Positions 1 through 7,645 of a stretch of 64,000 nt of DNA are shown in pieces. The stretch comes from Virgisporangium aliadipatigenens (lineage in GTDB: Bacteria; Actinomycetota; Actinomycetes; Mycobacteriales; Micromonosporaceae). Each line of letters opens with the position of its first letter. Position 1 is the first letter of the stretch. The stretch spans positions 1-64,000 of the forward strand of contig NZ_BOPF01000015.1 in the NCBI RefSeq assembly GCF_016863615.1, written 5' to 3'. Under the pieces are notes generated by a model that was not told the origin of the DNA, did not search any database, and was given only the letters and a program-made list of their open reading frames with translations. Made by a program: the position numbers and the translations under genes.

Positions 1-1272
1 GAGCCCCTCTCCGAACGGCTCGCCGCCGCCGGCACGCTCCCACCCGGTGAGACGCTGTCGATCGTGGCGCAGGCGGCCGAGGCGCTGCACGCGGCGCACG
101 CGAGCGGCGTGGTGCACCGCGACGTCAAGCCGGGCAACCTGATCGTCGAGCCGGACGGGCGGGTGATGCTGGTCGACTTCGGCATCGCGCGTTCGGCCGC
201 CGTCACGGCCATCACGCAGGCGAACGCCGTTCCGGGCACCGCGCTGTACATGTCGCCGGAGCAGGTGCAGGGCAAGCCCGTGTCGCCGGCCACCGACATC
301 TACGCGCTCGGCGCGGTGACCTACCAGTGCCTGGTGGGGGAGCCGCCGTTCAACGGCACCGACGCGATCGCCGTCGCCGTGAAGCACCTCAACGACGAGG
401 TGCCGCCGCTGCCCGACTCGGTTCCCGCACCGGCGCGTGCGCTCGTGGACCGGGCTTTGTGCAAGGACCCGGAGGGGCGGTTCCCGACCGCGGCGGCGTT
501 CGCGGTCGCCGCGCGCGCCGCCGCCAACGGGCAGTTCTCTCCGGGAACGTCCGCGCTCGGCGCGACGCAGCTCGCCGCCCCCGCGCAGCAGGGCGGGACC
601 CGGCTGGACCTGCTCGGCGGGGCGGTCGCCGGGAGCGCGGCGGTGCCGCCGGGGCGGGCGATGGCCGATCCCGACTACGACCCGGAGTATGACTCCCTGA
701 CCTCCACGGGGTATCCCGTGGCGGGCAGCCGGCCCGGTGCCACGGGCACGCGCCTCAGCCCGGTCGCCGGCGGCGCGGCGGGGGGCGCGGCCGGCCTGGC
801 CGCGGCTCGCGGCGGTTCGGCTCGCGGCGGTGCGGCCGGCGCCGCGTCCCGCACCGGGGCGGGTAAGCGGGCCGGGCTGGCGCTCGCCGGCATCGTGGCG
901 CTCGCCGTCCTCGGTCTCGCGGTGATGCTCGGCCTCACCAAGGGCAACGACGACGACGGCGGCACGCCGGCCGGTCCGGAGACGCCCTCCTCGGCCCCGG
1001 CCGCCAAGGACTCGCCCAGACCGACGACCGCCCGCACGACGACCCAGCCCAACCAGCCGGTGCGCCCGACCGGCGGCCCGACCCAGACCCAGGGGCCCGC
1101 ACCGACCGGCGGCGGCAACCCCACCCGCACCAGTGGCCCCACGCAGGGCCCCACGTCGGCGCCGCAGCCCACGGAGGGTGGCGGCGGCGGCTCGCCGGGC
1201 ACCAACCCGTCCGGCGGGACCGGTGGGGCGGGGGCCGGCGGGCCGGTGGACCCGAGCGCCGGCACGGGCTGA
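1..1272 (+). CDS. Serine/threonine protein kinase, PknB-like, C-terminal part (5' end outside window)
   Basis: The frame is open from the first base, so the N-lobe of the kinase lies before the window. The catalytic loop HRDVKPGN is at about residues 39-46 of the visible part. DFG follows in DFGIARS, and the activation segment ends in GTALYMSPEQ, as in Hanks-type kinases. After the kinase domain (to about residue 175) comes a low-complexity Ala/Gly linker, then one transmembrane helix at about 289-311. The external tail is rich in Thr, Pro and Gly (TTQPNQPVRPTGGP and similar) and has no PASTA repeats. The topology is therefore a cytoplasmic kinase, one membrane pass and an outside tail that may be a cell-wall spacer. 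The substrate is unknown. The family call is firm; the missing N-terminus prevents finer assignment. Confidence 0.93.
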   Translation, partial: EPLSERLAAAGTLPPGETLSIVAQAAEALHAAHASGVVHRDVKPGNLIVEPDGRVMLVDFGIARSAAVTAITQANAVPGTALYMSPEQVQGKPVSPATDIYALGAVTYQCLVGEPPFNGTDAIAVAVKHLNDEVPPLPDSVPAPARALVDRALCKDPEGRFPTAAAFAVAARAAANGQFSPGTSALGATQLAAPAQQGGTRLDLLGGAVAGSAAVPPGRAMADPDYDPEYDSLTSTGYPVAGSRPGATGTRLSPVAGGAAGGAAGLAAARGGSARGGAAGAASRTGAGKRAGLALAGIVALAVLGLAVMLGLTKGNDDDGGTPAGPETPSSAPAAKDSPRPTTARTTTQPNQPVRPTGGPTQTQGPAPTGGGNPTRTSGPTQGPTSAPQPTEGGGGGSPGTNPSGGTGGAGAGGPVDPSAGTG

Positions 1273-1282
1273 CGCCGGGGTA

Positions 1283-1301
1283 TTGACAGGTCTAGACCAA
1301 C
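1283..1301 (+). promoter_or_regulatory. -35 element overlapping a DasR-like operator (dre)
   Basis: TTGACA (1283-1288) runs into the perfect palindrome GGTCTAGACC (1289-1298). The 16-mer ACAGGTCTAGACCAAC matches the known streptomycete DasR element ACTGGTCTAGACCAGT at 13 of 16 positions, including the whole core. It lies about 80 bp before the secreted protease gene. A -10 at normal spacing is not clear. DasR control by amino-sugar metabolites is an inference from the motif. Confidence 0.6.
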
Positions 1302-1377
1302 GGGCCTTCCATAGTGATGGACGCCTATCGATGGCGTTCGATCGCTCCTTCCCCACCTGCAGGAAGGTCCCGTCCCC

Positions 1378-2292
1378 ATGCGCCTGCCCGTGCGCTCCAC
1401 GCTGTCCGTGATCCTGCTCGCCGCACTGATCCCCGCTCTGCTCCCCGCCCCCGCGACCGCCGCCCCGGCCACGGCCGCCGGTTCGGCCGTCAACACCGAG
1501 CCCTCCGCCGCTATCGACGCCTACTGGACCCCCGAACGGATGGCCGCCGCCAGGCCCATGCCGGCCCCCGCCGCGGGCATCCCGGCGCGGGACACCGAGC
1601 CGGACGGCCCCGCCCGCACCGTTCCCGCCGTCGCGCCGAAGACCGGCATCGTCGTCAACGGCCCCAGCGTCTGGGTCACCATCGGCCGGCTCTGGTTCAA
1701 CGTCCCCGGCTCCGGCGACTACATCTGCTCCGCCAACGTGGTGGCCAGCAACAACCGCGACGTCATCGCGACGGCCCGCCACTGCGTCATGAACATCGAC
1801 ACCGGCGCCGTGTACCGCAGCTTCCGCTTCGCTCCCGCGTACAACCGCGGCAACGCCCCCTACGGCTGGTGGAACTGGCGCTCGGTCGGCTGGCGCACCG
1901 ACGATCGCGGCCCCGGCGGCGACACGGCGTTCATGGTGCTCGCCACCGGCGGCAACGCCGGCCGCCACGTGCAGGAGGTCGTCGGCGGCACCGGCCTCGG
2001 CTTCAACTGGTCCACCAACAACTACGCCCGCGGGCTCGGCCTGCCCGGCGACAAGGACTACGCCGTGTGGTGCGAGGGCCAGCCGTACGACGGTCCCTCC
2101 GGCGGCGTGCAGATCCGCAACTGCGTCGGCCTGGCCGGTGGGGCCAGCGGCGGCGCCTTCATCGTGAACTACCAGCCGTCCGACGGATCCGCCTACCAGA
2201 CGGCCAGCTACTTCGGCAGCTGGGGCGACTCCTACTTCGCCTACTGGCGCGACGTCGCCTGGAACATCTACAACGGGGCGCAGAACGCCTGA
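1378..2292 (+). CDS. Secreted trypsin-like serine protease (S1 family)
   Basis: The protein has 304 residues. A signal peptide of about 29 residues (basic start, hydrophobic core, cleavage near ATAAPA) predicts export. The chymotrypsin-fold triad can be read: His135 in TARHC, Asp182 in GDTAFMV and Ser257 in GGASGGAF. A Cys lies next to the His, and further Cys residues suggest disulfides. About 85 residues between the signal and the catalytic core may be a propeptide. The ATG start follows AGGAAGG at suitable spacing. The gene stands alone, between the kinase and the SARP regulator. The DasR-like site upstream suggests expression linked to chitin or peptidoglycan amino sugars. The substrate is unknown. 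Confidence 0.9.
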   Translation: MRLPVRSTLSVILLAALIPALLPAPATAAPATAAGSAVNTEPSAAIDAYWTPERMAAARPMPAPAAGIPARDTEPDGPARTVPAVAPKTGIVVNGPSVWVTIGRLWFNVPGSGDYICSANVVASNNRDVIATARHCVMNIDTGAVYRSFRFAPAYNRGNAPYGWWNWRSVGWRTDDRGPGGDTAFMVLATGGNAGRHVQEVVGGTGLGFNWSTNNYARGLGLPGDKDYAVWCEGQPYDGPSGGVQIRNCVGLAGGASGGAFIVNYQPSDGSAYQTASYFGSWGDSYFAYWRDVAWNIYNGAQNA

Positions 2293-2311
2293 TCGCACCG
2301 GCTCGTGGGAT

Positions 2312-2327
2312 CGGGATCGACATCCCG
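2312..2327 (+). terminator. Hairpin after the protease gene
   Basis: CGGGAT-CGAC-ATCCCG is a perfect 6-bp stem with a 4-nt loop, 20 bp after the protease stop. There is no T-tract, as is common for actinobacterial terminators. Confidence 0.4.
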
Positions 2328-2450
2328 GTCCCCGGCCGCCGGTATACGGCCCCGCCACACGCTGTGAACCATCCATGTGCCCGGCGTATGCGCGCCCTTG
2401 CGACCGTTGCTGCCGCACCCGATCGGTGTGTGTCACGGAGGGGGAGTCAC

Positions 2451-4256
2451 GTGCAGACAACAGTGGACGGAACGGCCCTGCGATTCGGCATCCTCGGCCC
2501 GGTCGAACTGAGATGCCAGGACCGGCGCCTCGAACTGACCTCGACGAAACAGCAGGCGCTGCTCGGCGCCGGTCTGCTCAACGCCAACATGGTCGTCTCC
2601 GCCGGCCGGCTGGTCGACGCCATCTGGGGCGAACGCCCGCCGCAGAGCGCATCGGCCCTCGTCCAGACCTACGTGTGGGCGCTGCGCCGCCTCATCGGCC
2701 CGCTCGCCGAGGACCCCATCGTGACCCGCGCGCCCGGTTACGTGCTGCGCGTCTCCCACGGCGACCTCGACCTGCACGACTTCGAACGGCTCAGCGCCGA
2801 GGGCGAACGCGCCGCGGCGGACGGCGACCACTCCCGCGCCGCCGGACTGTTCCGCGAGGCGTTGAGCCACTGGCGCGGCCCCGCCTTCGACGGGTTGGAC
2901 ACGCCGCTGTTCCGCGCGGCGGCGGCCCGGCTCGACGAGGCCCGCCTCGCCGTCCTGGAACATCGCCTCGCCGCCGACGCCCACGTCGGGCCGAGCGGCG
3001 CCCTGGCCGCCGAGCTGACCGAACTGGTCTCCGCACACCCGTTGCGTGAGCGGCTGCGGGGGCTGCTCATGCACACGCTGTACCGGCTGGGTCGGCAGGC
3101 CGAGGCGCTGCAGGTGTACCAGGAGGGCTATCAGACCCTGCGCGAGGAGCTCGGCCTCGAACCCGGCCCCGAGCTGCGGGCACTGCACCGCAAGATCCTG
3201 GACGCCGACCCCGCACTGCTGCCGGCCGCCGCTGCGGAGCCCCCCGCGGCCGCCGAACCGCCGCGCCAGCTGCCCGCCGCGCCGGAGCCGTTCGTGGGCC
3301 GCGCGGCGGAGGCGTGGGCGCTGACCTCCTGCCTGCGCGCCGCGGCCGACGACAGCGACTCCGCGCTGGCCGTGATCTCCGGGCCGGCCGGCGTGGGCAA
3401 GTCCGCGCTCGCGCTCGCCGTCGCCGGGGCGGTGGCGGACCGGTTCCCCGACGGGCAGCTGTACGTGCCGATGCGGGCCAGCGCTCCGGAGGCGTCGACG
3501 CCGGTGGTCGGTGCGCTGGCCATGCTGCTGCGCTCGTTCGGCGTGTCGACACCACTACCGTCCACAGTGGACGAACTCGCCGCGCTGCTGCGCACCACCC
3601 TCATCGGACGGCGTGTGCTGCTGATCCTCGACGACGTGGCCGGGCCGGCCGAGGTGCGGCCCTTTCTGGCCGTTCACCCGGGGTGCGCGGTGCTGGCGAC
3701 CAGCCGCCCCCGGCTGCCCAGCCTCGACGCGACGCTGGCGGTGGACCTGGGCCCGCTGCCGCCCGAGGATTCCCTGCGGCTGCTGGGCGGCGCGGTGGGC
3801 GCGGCACGCGTCGCGGCCGAACACGCCGCCGCCGCCGACATCGTGCACGCTTGCGACGGGCTCCCGTTGGCCGTTCGCGCGGCCGGGGCACGCCTCGCCG
3901 CCCGGCCCCGCTGGCGCCTCGCACACCTGGCGGACAGACTGCTGGACGACGGCCAACGCCTCGACGAACTCTCCGCCGGCGACCTCGACGTGCGCACCAG
4001 CATCCAGGGCAGCTACGACCGGTTGACCGAGCCGGAGGCCGGGCTGTTCCGCCGGATCGGCCGCCTCGACGCGAACGTCTTCACGGCCGTCGCGCTGACC
4101 CGGCTCCCCGACGGCCCCCCGACCGTCTCCCGCGCCGAACGCCTCGCCGACCGGCTCGTCGACGCGCAGCTACTGGAACACCTCGACGACGGCCCCGACG
4201 GACAGTGCTACCGCATGCCCACCCTGACGACCCTCTTCGCCCGCACCACACCCTGA
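2451..4256 (+). CDS. AfsR/SARP-family transcriptional regulator with NB-ARC-type ATPase domain
   Basis: The protein has 601 residues from the GTG at 2451, chosen because a strong purine-rich site (GGAGGGGG) sits just before it and the SARP fold starts there. Order: winged-helix DNA-binding domain (about 10-95, with RFGILGPVEL and ERPPQSASALVQTYV), bacterial transcriptional activator domain (about 97-245, with LREELGLEPGPELRALH), linker, then a P-loop ATPase (Walker A GPAGVGKSA near residue 315, Walker B VLLILDD). It stops after the helical part and lacks the TPR array of full AfsR (about 990 residues). SARPs activate secondary metabolism genes, but no biosynthetic cluster is visible here. It may therefore be a global or distant regulator. 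Confidence 0.9.
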   Translation: MQTTVDGTALRFGILGPVELRCQDRRLELTSTKQQALLGAGLLNANMVVSAGRLVDAIWGERPPQSASALVQTYVWALRRLIGPLAEDPIVTRAPGYVLRVSHGDLDLHDFERLSAEGERAAADGDHSRAAGLFREALSHWRGPAFDGLDTPLFRAAAARLDEARLAVLEHRLAADAHVGPSGALAAELTELVSAHPLRERLRGLLMHTLYRLGRQAEALQVYQEGYQTLREELGLEPGPELRALHRKILDADPALLPAAAAEPPAAAEPPRQLPAAPEPFVGRAAEAWALTSCLRAAADDSDSALAVISGPAGVGKSALALAVAGAVADRFPDGQLYVPMRASAPEASTPVVGALAMLLRSFGVSTPLPSTVDELAALLRTTLIGRRVLLILDDVAGPAEVRPFLAVHPGCAVLATSRPRLPSLDATLAVDLGPLPPEDSLRLLGGAVGAARVAAEHAAAADIVHACDGLPLAVRAAGARLAARPRWRLAHLADRLLDDGQRLDELSAGDLDVRTSIQGSYDRLTEPEAGLFRRIGRLDANVFTAVALTRLPDGPPTVSRAERLADRLVDAQLLEHLDDGPDGQCYRMPTLTTLFARTTP

Positions 4257-4372
4257 ACAGCCCGCGGTTCAGAGGGCCGGCGGGCGCCCCGCGCTGTCGG
4301 GTACCCGCCCCCGGAGCCGTCTCTCCGAAACCGGGCCACGCCGCCACGCGGGAGTCACGACAATGGGCGTTC

Positions 4373-4726
4373 ATGACTCCCGACCCGCTCGGCCCGAACG
4401 TCATCGACATCCACGGCGCGCCGATGCTGCTGACGACCTCGGGCGGCGGCGGTGCGGTCCACCTCACGGCCGCCGCCGCGGCGCCCGCCGCCGGCCGGGA
4501 AGCGGTGCCGCACCGCTACTTCCACGACGGCGGCGTCGACCGGGGCGATGTTGCGGCCGGCTCGGACCGGGCTGTCCTGACCGCGCCGCGATGGGCGACG
4601 GCAACGCTGTGCGGCCGCCCGTGGGCGGTGATGGTCGGCGGCGACGGCACCGCCATCAGCCGATACGGCGAGATCGCCTACGCGCCGACCTGCCGCCGCT
4701 GCCTCGCGCGCATAGCCGCCGGGTAG
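4373..4726 (+). CDS. Small hypothetical protein with Cys residues
   Basis: The product has 117 residues and I do not recognise it. The N-terminal half is rich in Gly and Ala. The C-terminal half is better defined, with LCGRPWAVMVGGDG followed by YAPTCRRCLARI, so one Cys plus a CxxC pair could form a small metal site. Third codon positions are almost all G or C, which supports real coding. The ATG at 4373 has no strong ribosome site. It follows the SARP gene by 116 bp on the same strand and may be cotranscribed. Confidence 0.65.
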   Translation: MTPDPLGPNVIDIHGAPMLLTTSGGGGAVHLTAAAAAPAAGREAVPHRYFHDGGVDRGDVAAGSDRAVLTAPRWATATLCGRPWAVMVGGDGTAISRYGEIAYAPTCRRCLARIAAG

Positions 4727-4765
4727 CGGGTCGCTTGCCGCCGGGATCGGACTCCGGCGAACCCG

Positions 4766-5416
4766 CTACCAGCCGCGGGCGCGCCATTCCGGAATGGCCG
4801 GCCGCTCCGCGCCGAGCGTGGAGTCGTTCCCGTGTCCCGGGTAGAACCACGTCTCGTCCGGCAGCCGCCCGAACACCTTCTCCTCCAGGTCGTTCATCAA
4901 CGAGGCGAAGTCGGTCGGGTTGGTCGTGCGGCCGGGGCCGCCGGGGAAGAGGGAGTCGCCGGTGAACAGGTGCGGCACCCCGTCGGAATCCCGGTACACC
5001 AGCGCGATCGACCCGGGCGTGTGCCCGACGAGGTGGATGACGTCCAATGTGGACTGTCCTACCTGGACGGTCCCGCCGTCGGCGACGGTGTCGTGCACGA
5101 CGGGCAGTTCGGTCGCGTCGGCGGCGTGCGCGACGGAGCGGGCGCCGGTCGCCGAGACGACGGCGGCGAGGCCCTGCCAGTGATCGCCGTGGCGGTGGGT
5201 GGTGACCACAGTGGACAGTCCGCCGTCGTCGATGAGGTCGATGAGGCGTTCGGGGTCGTTGGCGGCGTCGATCAGCAGCTGCTCGCCGGTCGCGGTGTCC
5301 CGCAACAGGTAGGCGTTGTTGTCCATCGGGCCGACCGACAGCTTGGTGATCCGCAAGGCGCCGAGGTCGCGCGTGGCCGCGGGTCCGCCGGGGGTCACCG
5401 CACCGGTGTACGTCAC
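4766..5416 (-). CDS. Metallo-beta-lactamase fold hydrolase (glyoxalase II-like)
   Basis: The protein has 216 residues. The metal-binding signature THRHGDHW gives His74, His76, Asp78 and His79. Further metal ligands are likely in VGHTPGS, FTGDSLF and YPGHGN, the normal order for the superfamily. The frame stays open another 48 codons upstream, but the GTG at 5416 is chosen because GAGGAGAGAC precedes it and the upstream extension overlaps the preceding gene. It is the second gene of a pair, 10 bp after the maleylpyruvate isomerase-like gene. Likely activity is thiolester or lactone hydrolysis, possibly a mycothiol-dependent glyoxalase II. The substrate is not determined. Confidence 0.88.
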   Translation of the reverse strand: MTYTGAVTPGGPAATRDLGALRITKLSVGPMDNNAYLLRDTATGEQLLIDAANDPERLIDLIDDGGLSTVVTTHRHGDHWQGLAAVVSATGARSVAHAADATELPVVHDTVADGGTVQVGQSTLDVIHLVGHTPGSIALVYRDSDGVPHLFTGDSLFPGGPGRTTNPTDFASLMNDLEEKVFGRLPDETWFYPGHGNDSTLGAERPAIPEWRARGW

Positions 5417-5426
5417 TGTCTCTCCT

Positions 5427-6149
5427 CTACATATACCGGGGAACGGGCGGGAGCCCGCCGGTCGACGCCACGAGTCCGGAGCCGTCGCCGCGCCCGGACA
5501 GCCACGCGGCCAGCGTGTGCCCGTGGCCGCGCACGACCGCGCCGCCACCGCCCACCGCACCGCTGAACGGCAGGTCGCTCGCCTCCACCGAGAATCCCAC
5601 CTCGACGACGGTGCCGAGCGCCTTCCGGAACAGGTCGGCGGTCAGCTCGTGCAGGAACCGCAGCGTGAACGCCTCGCTCCAGTCCGACGGCTCGTAGCCG
5701 ATGCCGAGGTCCACGTGATGCACCTCGACCTCGCGCAAGCGCGCCCAGACGATGTGCGCGGCCGGCACCTCGGCCCCGCTCAGGTAGCGGATGTGGCGCG
5801 CCCACGCCTCGGCCGGCAACTCCCGCACCGCCTCGGCGAACCGCCCGTGCGCGGTGCGCAGGTCGTCGGCGAGCGCGGCGACGTCCCGTCCGGCGCCCTC
5901 GGCGATCTCGGGGTCGCGCCTGGCCGGGTCGGGGTACTGGGCGGCGAACACCCCGTTGCGCGCGCCCTCGAGCAGCCGCGTGTAGGAGTCCGCGTTGCGG
6001 GCGACGTGGGTCACCAGGTGCCCACGGGTCCAGCCGGGCAGCCGGGACGGGGCGGCGGCCGCCGCCGGATCGAGCGCCGCGACGGCGTCGAGCAGCCGTG
6101 CGGTGGCCCGGTCCACGTCGGCGATGAGTGCGAGCGGATCGACGGTCAC
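5427..6149 (-). CDS. Maleylpyruvate isomerase family, mycothiol-dependent enzyme
   Basis: The protein has 240 residues and the DinB-like four-helix fold of the mycothiol-dependent isomerase family. Visible hallmarks are LPGWTRGHLVTHVARNADSY near the N-terminus and REVEVHHVDLG in the middle; these His residues bind the divalent metal. The C-terminal region (VVRGHGHTLAAWLSGR) is typical of the SCP2-like tail domain. The start is GTG, with no clear Shine-Dalgarno sequence. It leads the two-gene unit with the metallo-hydrolase, which fits thiol-linked detoxification. Members of this family vary widely in substrate, so maleylpyruvate itself is not proven. Confidence 0.85.
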   Translation of the reverse strand: MTVDPLALIADVDRATARLLDAVAALDPAAAAAPSRLPGWTRGHLVTHVARNADSYTRLLEGARNGVFAAQYPDPARRDPEIAEGAGRDVAALADDLRTAHGRFAEAVRELPAEAWARHIRYLSGAEVPAAHIVWARLREVEVHHVDLGIGYEPSDWSEAFTLRFLHELTADLFRKALGTVVEVGFSVEASDLPFSGAVGGGGAVVRGHGHTLAAWLSGRGDGSGLVASTGGLPPVPRYM

Positions 6150-6156
6150 GTCTCAA

Positions 6157-6170
6157 GAACCTACCGGTTC
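6157..6170. promoter_or_regulatory. Inverted repeat in a divergent promoter region
   Basis: GAACC-TACC-GGTTC lies 8 bp upstream of the minus-strand isomerase start and overlaps a TAGGTT hexamer on that strand that could serve as its -10. It could be an operator. The evidence is the repeat alone. Confidence 0.25.
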
Positions 6171-6302
6171 GATAATTGGTTTCGCGTGACCGGCTCGTTG
6201 CCTACCGTCGAGTCGGAACGGGCTGGTCAGCCGCGCGACTATCGGGGGAGGCGCCGGGGGAGCGGCTCGCGTGCGACCGACCCGCTTCGCGTAAGGACCG
6301 AT

Positions 6303-7373
6303 ATGAACATCGACCTGCCGGCCCTGGGCTGGAATGCCGACCTCGCGGCGGCGTACCGCCCCTTCTCCCGCTCCGGACTCCAACCCGCCCGGGTCACCCG
6401 GGTCGATCGGGGTGCCTGTGCGGCACTGTCATGTTCCGGCACGGTGCGCGCCAGTCTCGGCGCCACCGTGCTGGACCGGGCGGCCACCGACCCGGTCAAC
6501 CTGCCGTGCGCCGGCGATTGGATAGTCGTGCGCACGTGGCCGGACGACCGGTTGACCGTCGAGGCGGTGCTGCCCCGCCGGACCGCCGTGGTGCGGGCGA
6601 GCGCGGAGGCCGCCGCCAGTGGACAGGTCCTCGCCGCCAACATGGACGCGGTCGCGGTCGTGGAGGCGTTCGACCCCGAGCCGGATCTCGGCCGGATCGA
6701 ACGCCTGCTGGCCCTCGCCCACAACAGCGGCGCGACACCGCTCGTCATCCTGACCAAGGCCGACCTGCTCGCCGATCCGGCCGCCGTCGCCGCCACGGTG
6801 TCGGCGGCCGCGCCGTCGGTGCCGGTGTACGCGGTGAGCACCCGCACCGGCGAAGGCCTCGACCGGATCCGTCCGCTGGTGCGGCCCGGCCGCACGCTGG
6901 GGCTGCTGGGGGCCTCCGGCGTGGGCAAGTCGAGCCTGGTCAACGCCCTCGTCGGGGCGAGCGTGATGGGCACGAGAGAGCTTCGCACCGACGCCAAGGG
7001 GCGGCACACGACGACGTTCCGGGCGTTGGTGCCGGTGCCGGGCGGAGGGGCCGTCCTGGACACACCCGGTATCCGGTCGGTCGGCATGTACGAGGCCGGT
7101 CCGGGGCTGGCGCGGGCGTTCGAGGACATCGCGGCGCTGGCGGCGCGGTGCCGGTTCGTGGGGTGCGCCCACGAGAGCGAGCCGGGGTGTGCCGTGCGGG
7201 CGGCCGTCGAGTCCGGCGCACTGGCCCGGCGGCGGCTGGCGAGCTGGCGCAAGCTCACCCGTGAGCTGGCTCACGAGCTGCGCCGCCGGGAGGCCCGGGA
7301 GCAGCGCGTCGACATGTACAAACGCCGCCGCGCCGAACGCCTCAGCCACCCCCGGAGTCGCCGCTCCGGGTGA
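6303..7373 (+). CDS. rsgA: Ribosome small-subunit-dependent GTPase A
   Basis: The protein has 356 residues. RsgA is a circularly permuted GTPase that checks 30S subunit maturation. The permuted order is visible: an N-terminal OB-fold (to about 105), then the TKAD specificity motif, then the P-loop GASGVGKS and finally DTPGIR. The C-terminal zinc knuckle is CRFVGCAHESEPGC. The basic C-terminus fits rRNA binding. The ATG at 6303 follows AAGGA at good spacing; the open frame extends about 1 kb further upstream but is antisense to other genes there. Confidence 0.96.
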   Translation: MNIDLPALGWNADLAAAYRPFSRSGLQPARVTRVDRGACAALSCSGTVRASLGATVLDRAATDPVNLPCAGDWIVVRTWPDDRLTVEAVLPRRTAVVRASAEAAASGQVLAANMDAVAVVEAFDPEPDLGRIERLLALAHNSGATPLVILTKADLLADPAAVAATVSAAAPSVPVYAVSTRTGEGLDRIRPLVRPGRTLGLLGASGVGKSSLVNALVGASVMGTRELRTDAKGRHTTTFRALVPVPGGGAVLDTPGIRSVGMYEAGPGLARAFEDIAALAARCRFVGCAHESEPGCAVRAAVESGALARRRLASWRKLTRELAHELRRREAREQRVDMYKRRRAERLSHPRSRRSG

Positions 7374-7374
7374 C

Positions 7375-7509
7375 TCAGCCGACCGTGTGGGCGTTCCCAC
7401 TGAAGCTCTTGACCGCCTCACGGAGCCCGTCGGCCGGCTCCGCGACGACCCCCGGCCACCGGTAGTGGACCGCGTACGCGGCGGGGTCGTCCATCGATGG
7501 CTTGCGCAC
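7375..7509 (-). CDS. Candidate small protein, 44 residues
   Basis: An open frame from GTG 7509 to TGA 7375 begins [18 protein letters not shown] and ends FSGNAHTVG. Over 90 percent of its codons end in G or C, as in verified genes of this window. A TACGGT hexamer lies exactly 6 nt before the GTG with no Shine-Dalgarno sequence, as in other likely leaderless genes here. Its stop is 1 bp from the convergent rsgA stop. An internal ATG (7494) would give 39 residues. No family is recognised. Confidence 0.5.
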   Translation of the reverse strand: MRKPSMDDPAAYAVHYRWPGVVAEPADGLREAVKSFSGNAHTVG

Positions 7510-7515
7510 GCGCGT

Positions 7516-7521
7516 ACCGTA
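7516..7521 (-). promoter_or_regulatory. -10 hexamer TACGGT, leaderless start
   Basis: TACGGT ends 6 nt before the GTG at 7509, placing the transcript start at the start codon. Confidence 0.4.
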
Positions 7522-7645
7522 CCGGGTTCACTCTTCCGGGCCTCGTGAGCAGGGCCGACAATCGCTGTCGGAGTTTTTGTCATACCCCGCGGATACAGTG
7601 GGGCCGCCGGTTCCGACTCTCCTCACGACTCGAGGCTCCTACCTC

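Noticed and set aside
4766-5560. Longer N-terminus for the metallo-hydrolase
   Set aside because: The extension overlaps the preceding gene out of frame and a good ribosome site precedes the GTG at 5416.
7560-7645. LexA/SOS box before uvrA
   Set aside because: No GAAC-N4-GTTC or close match was found in the upstream region.
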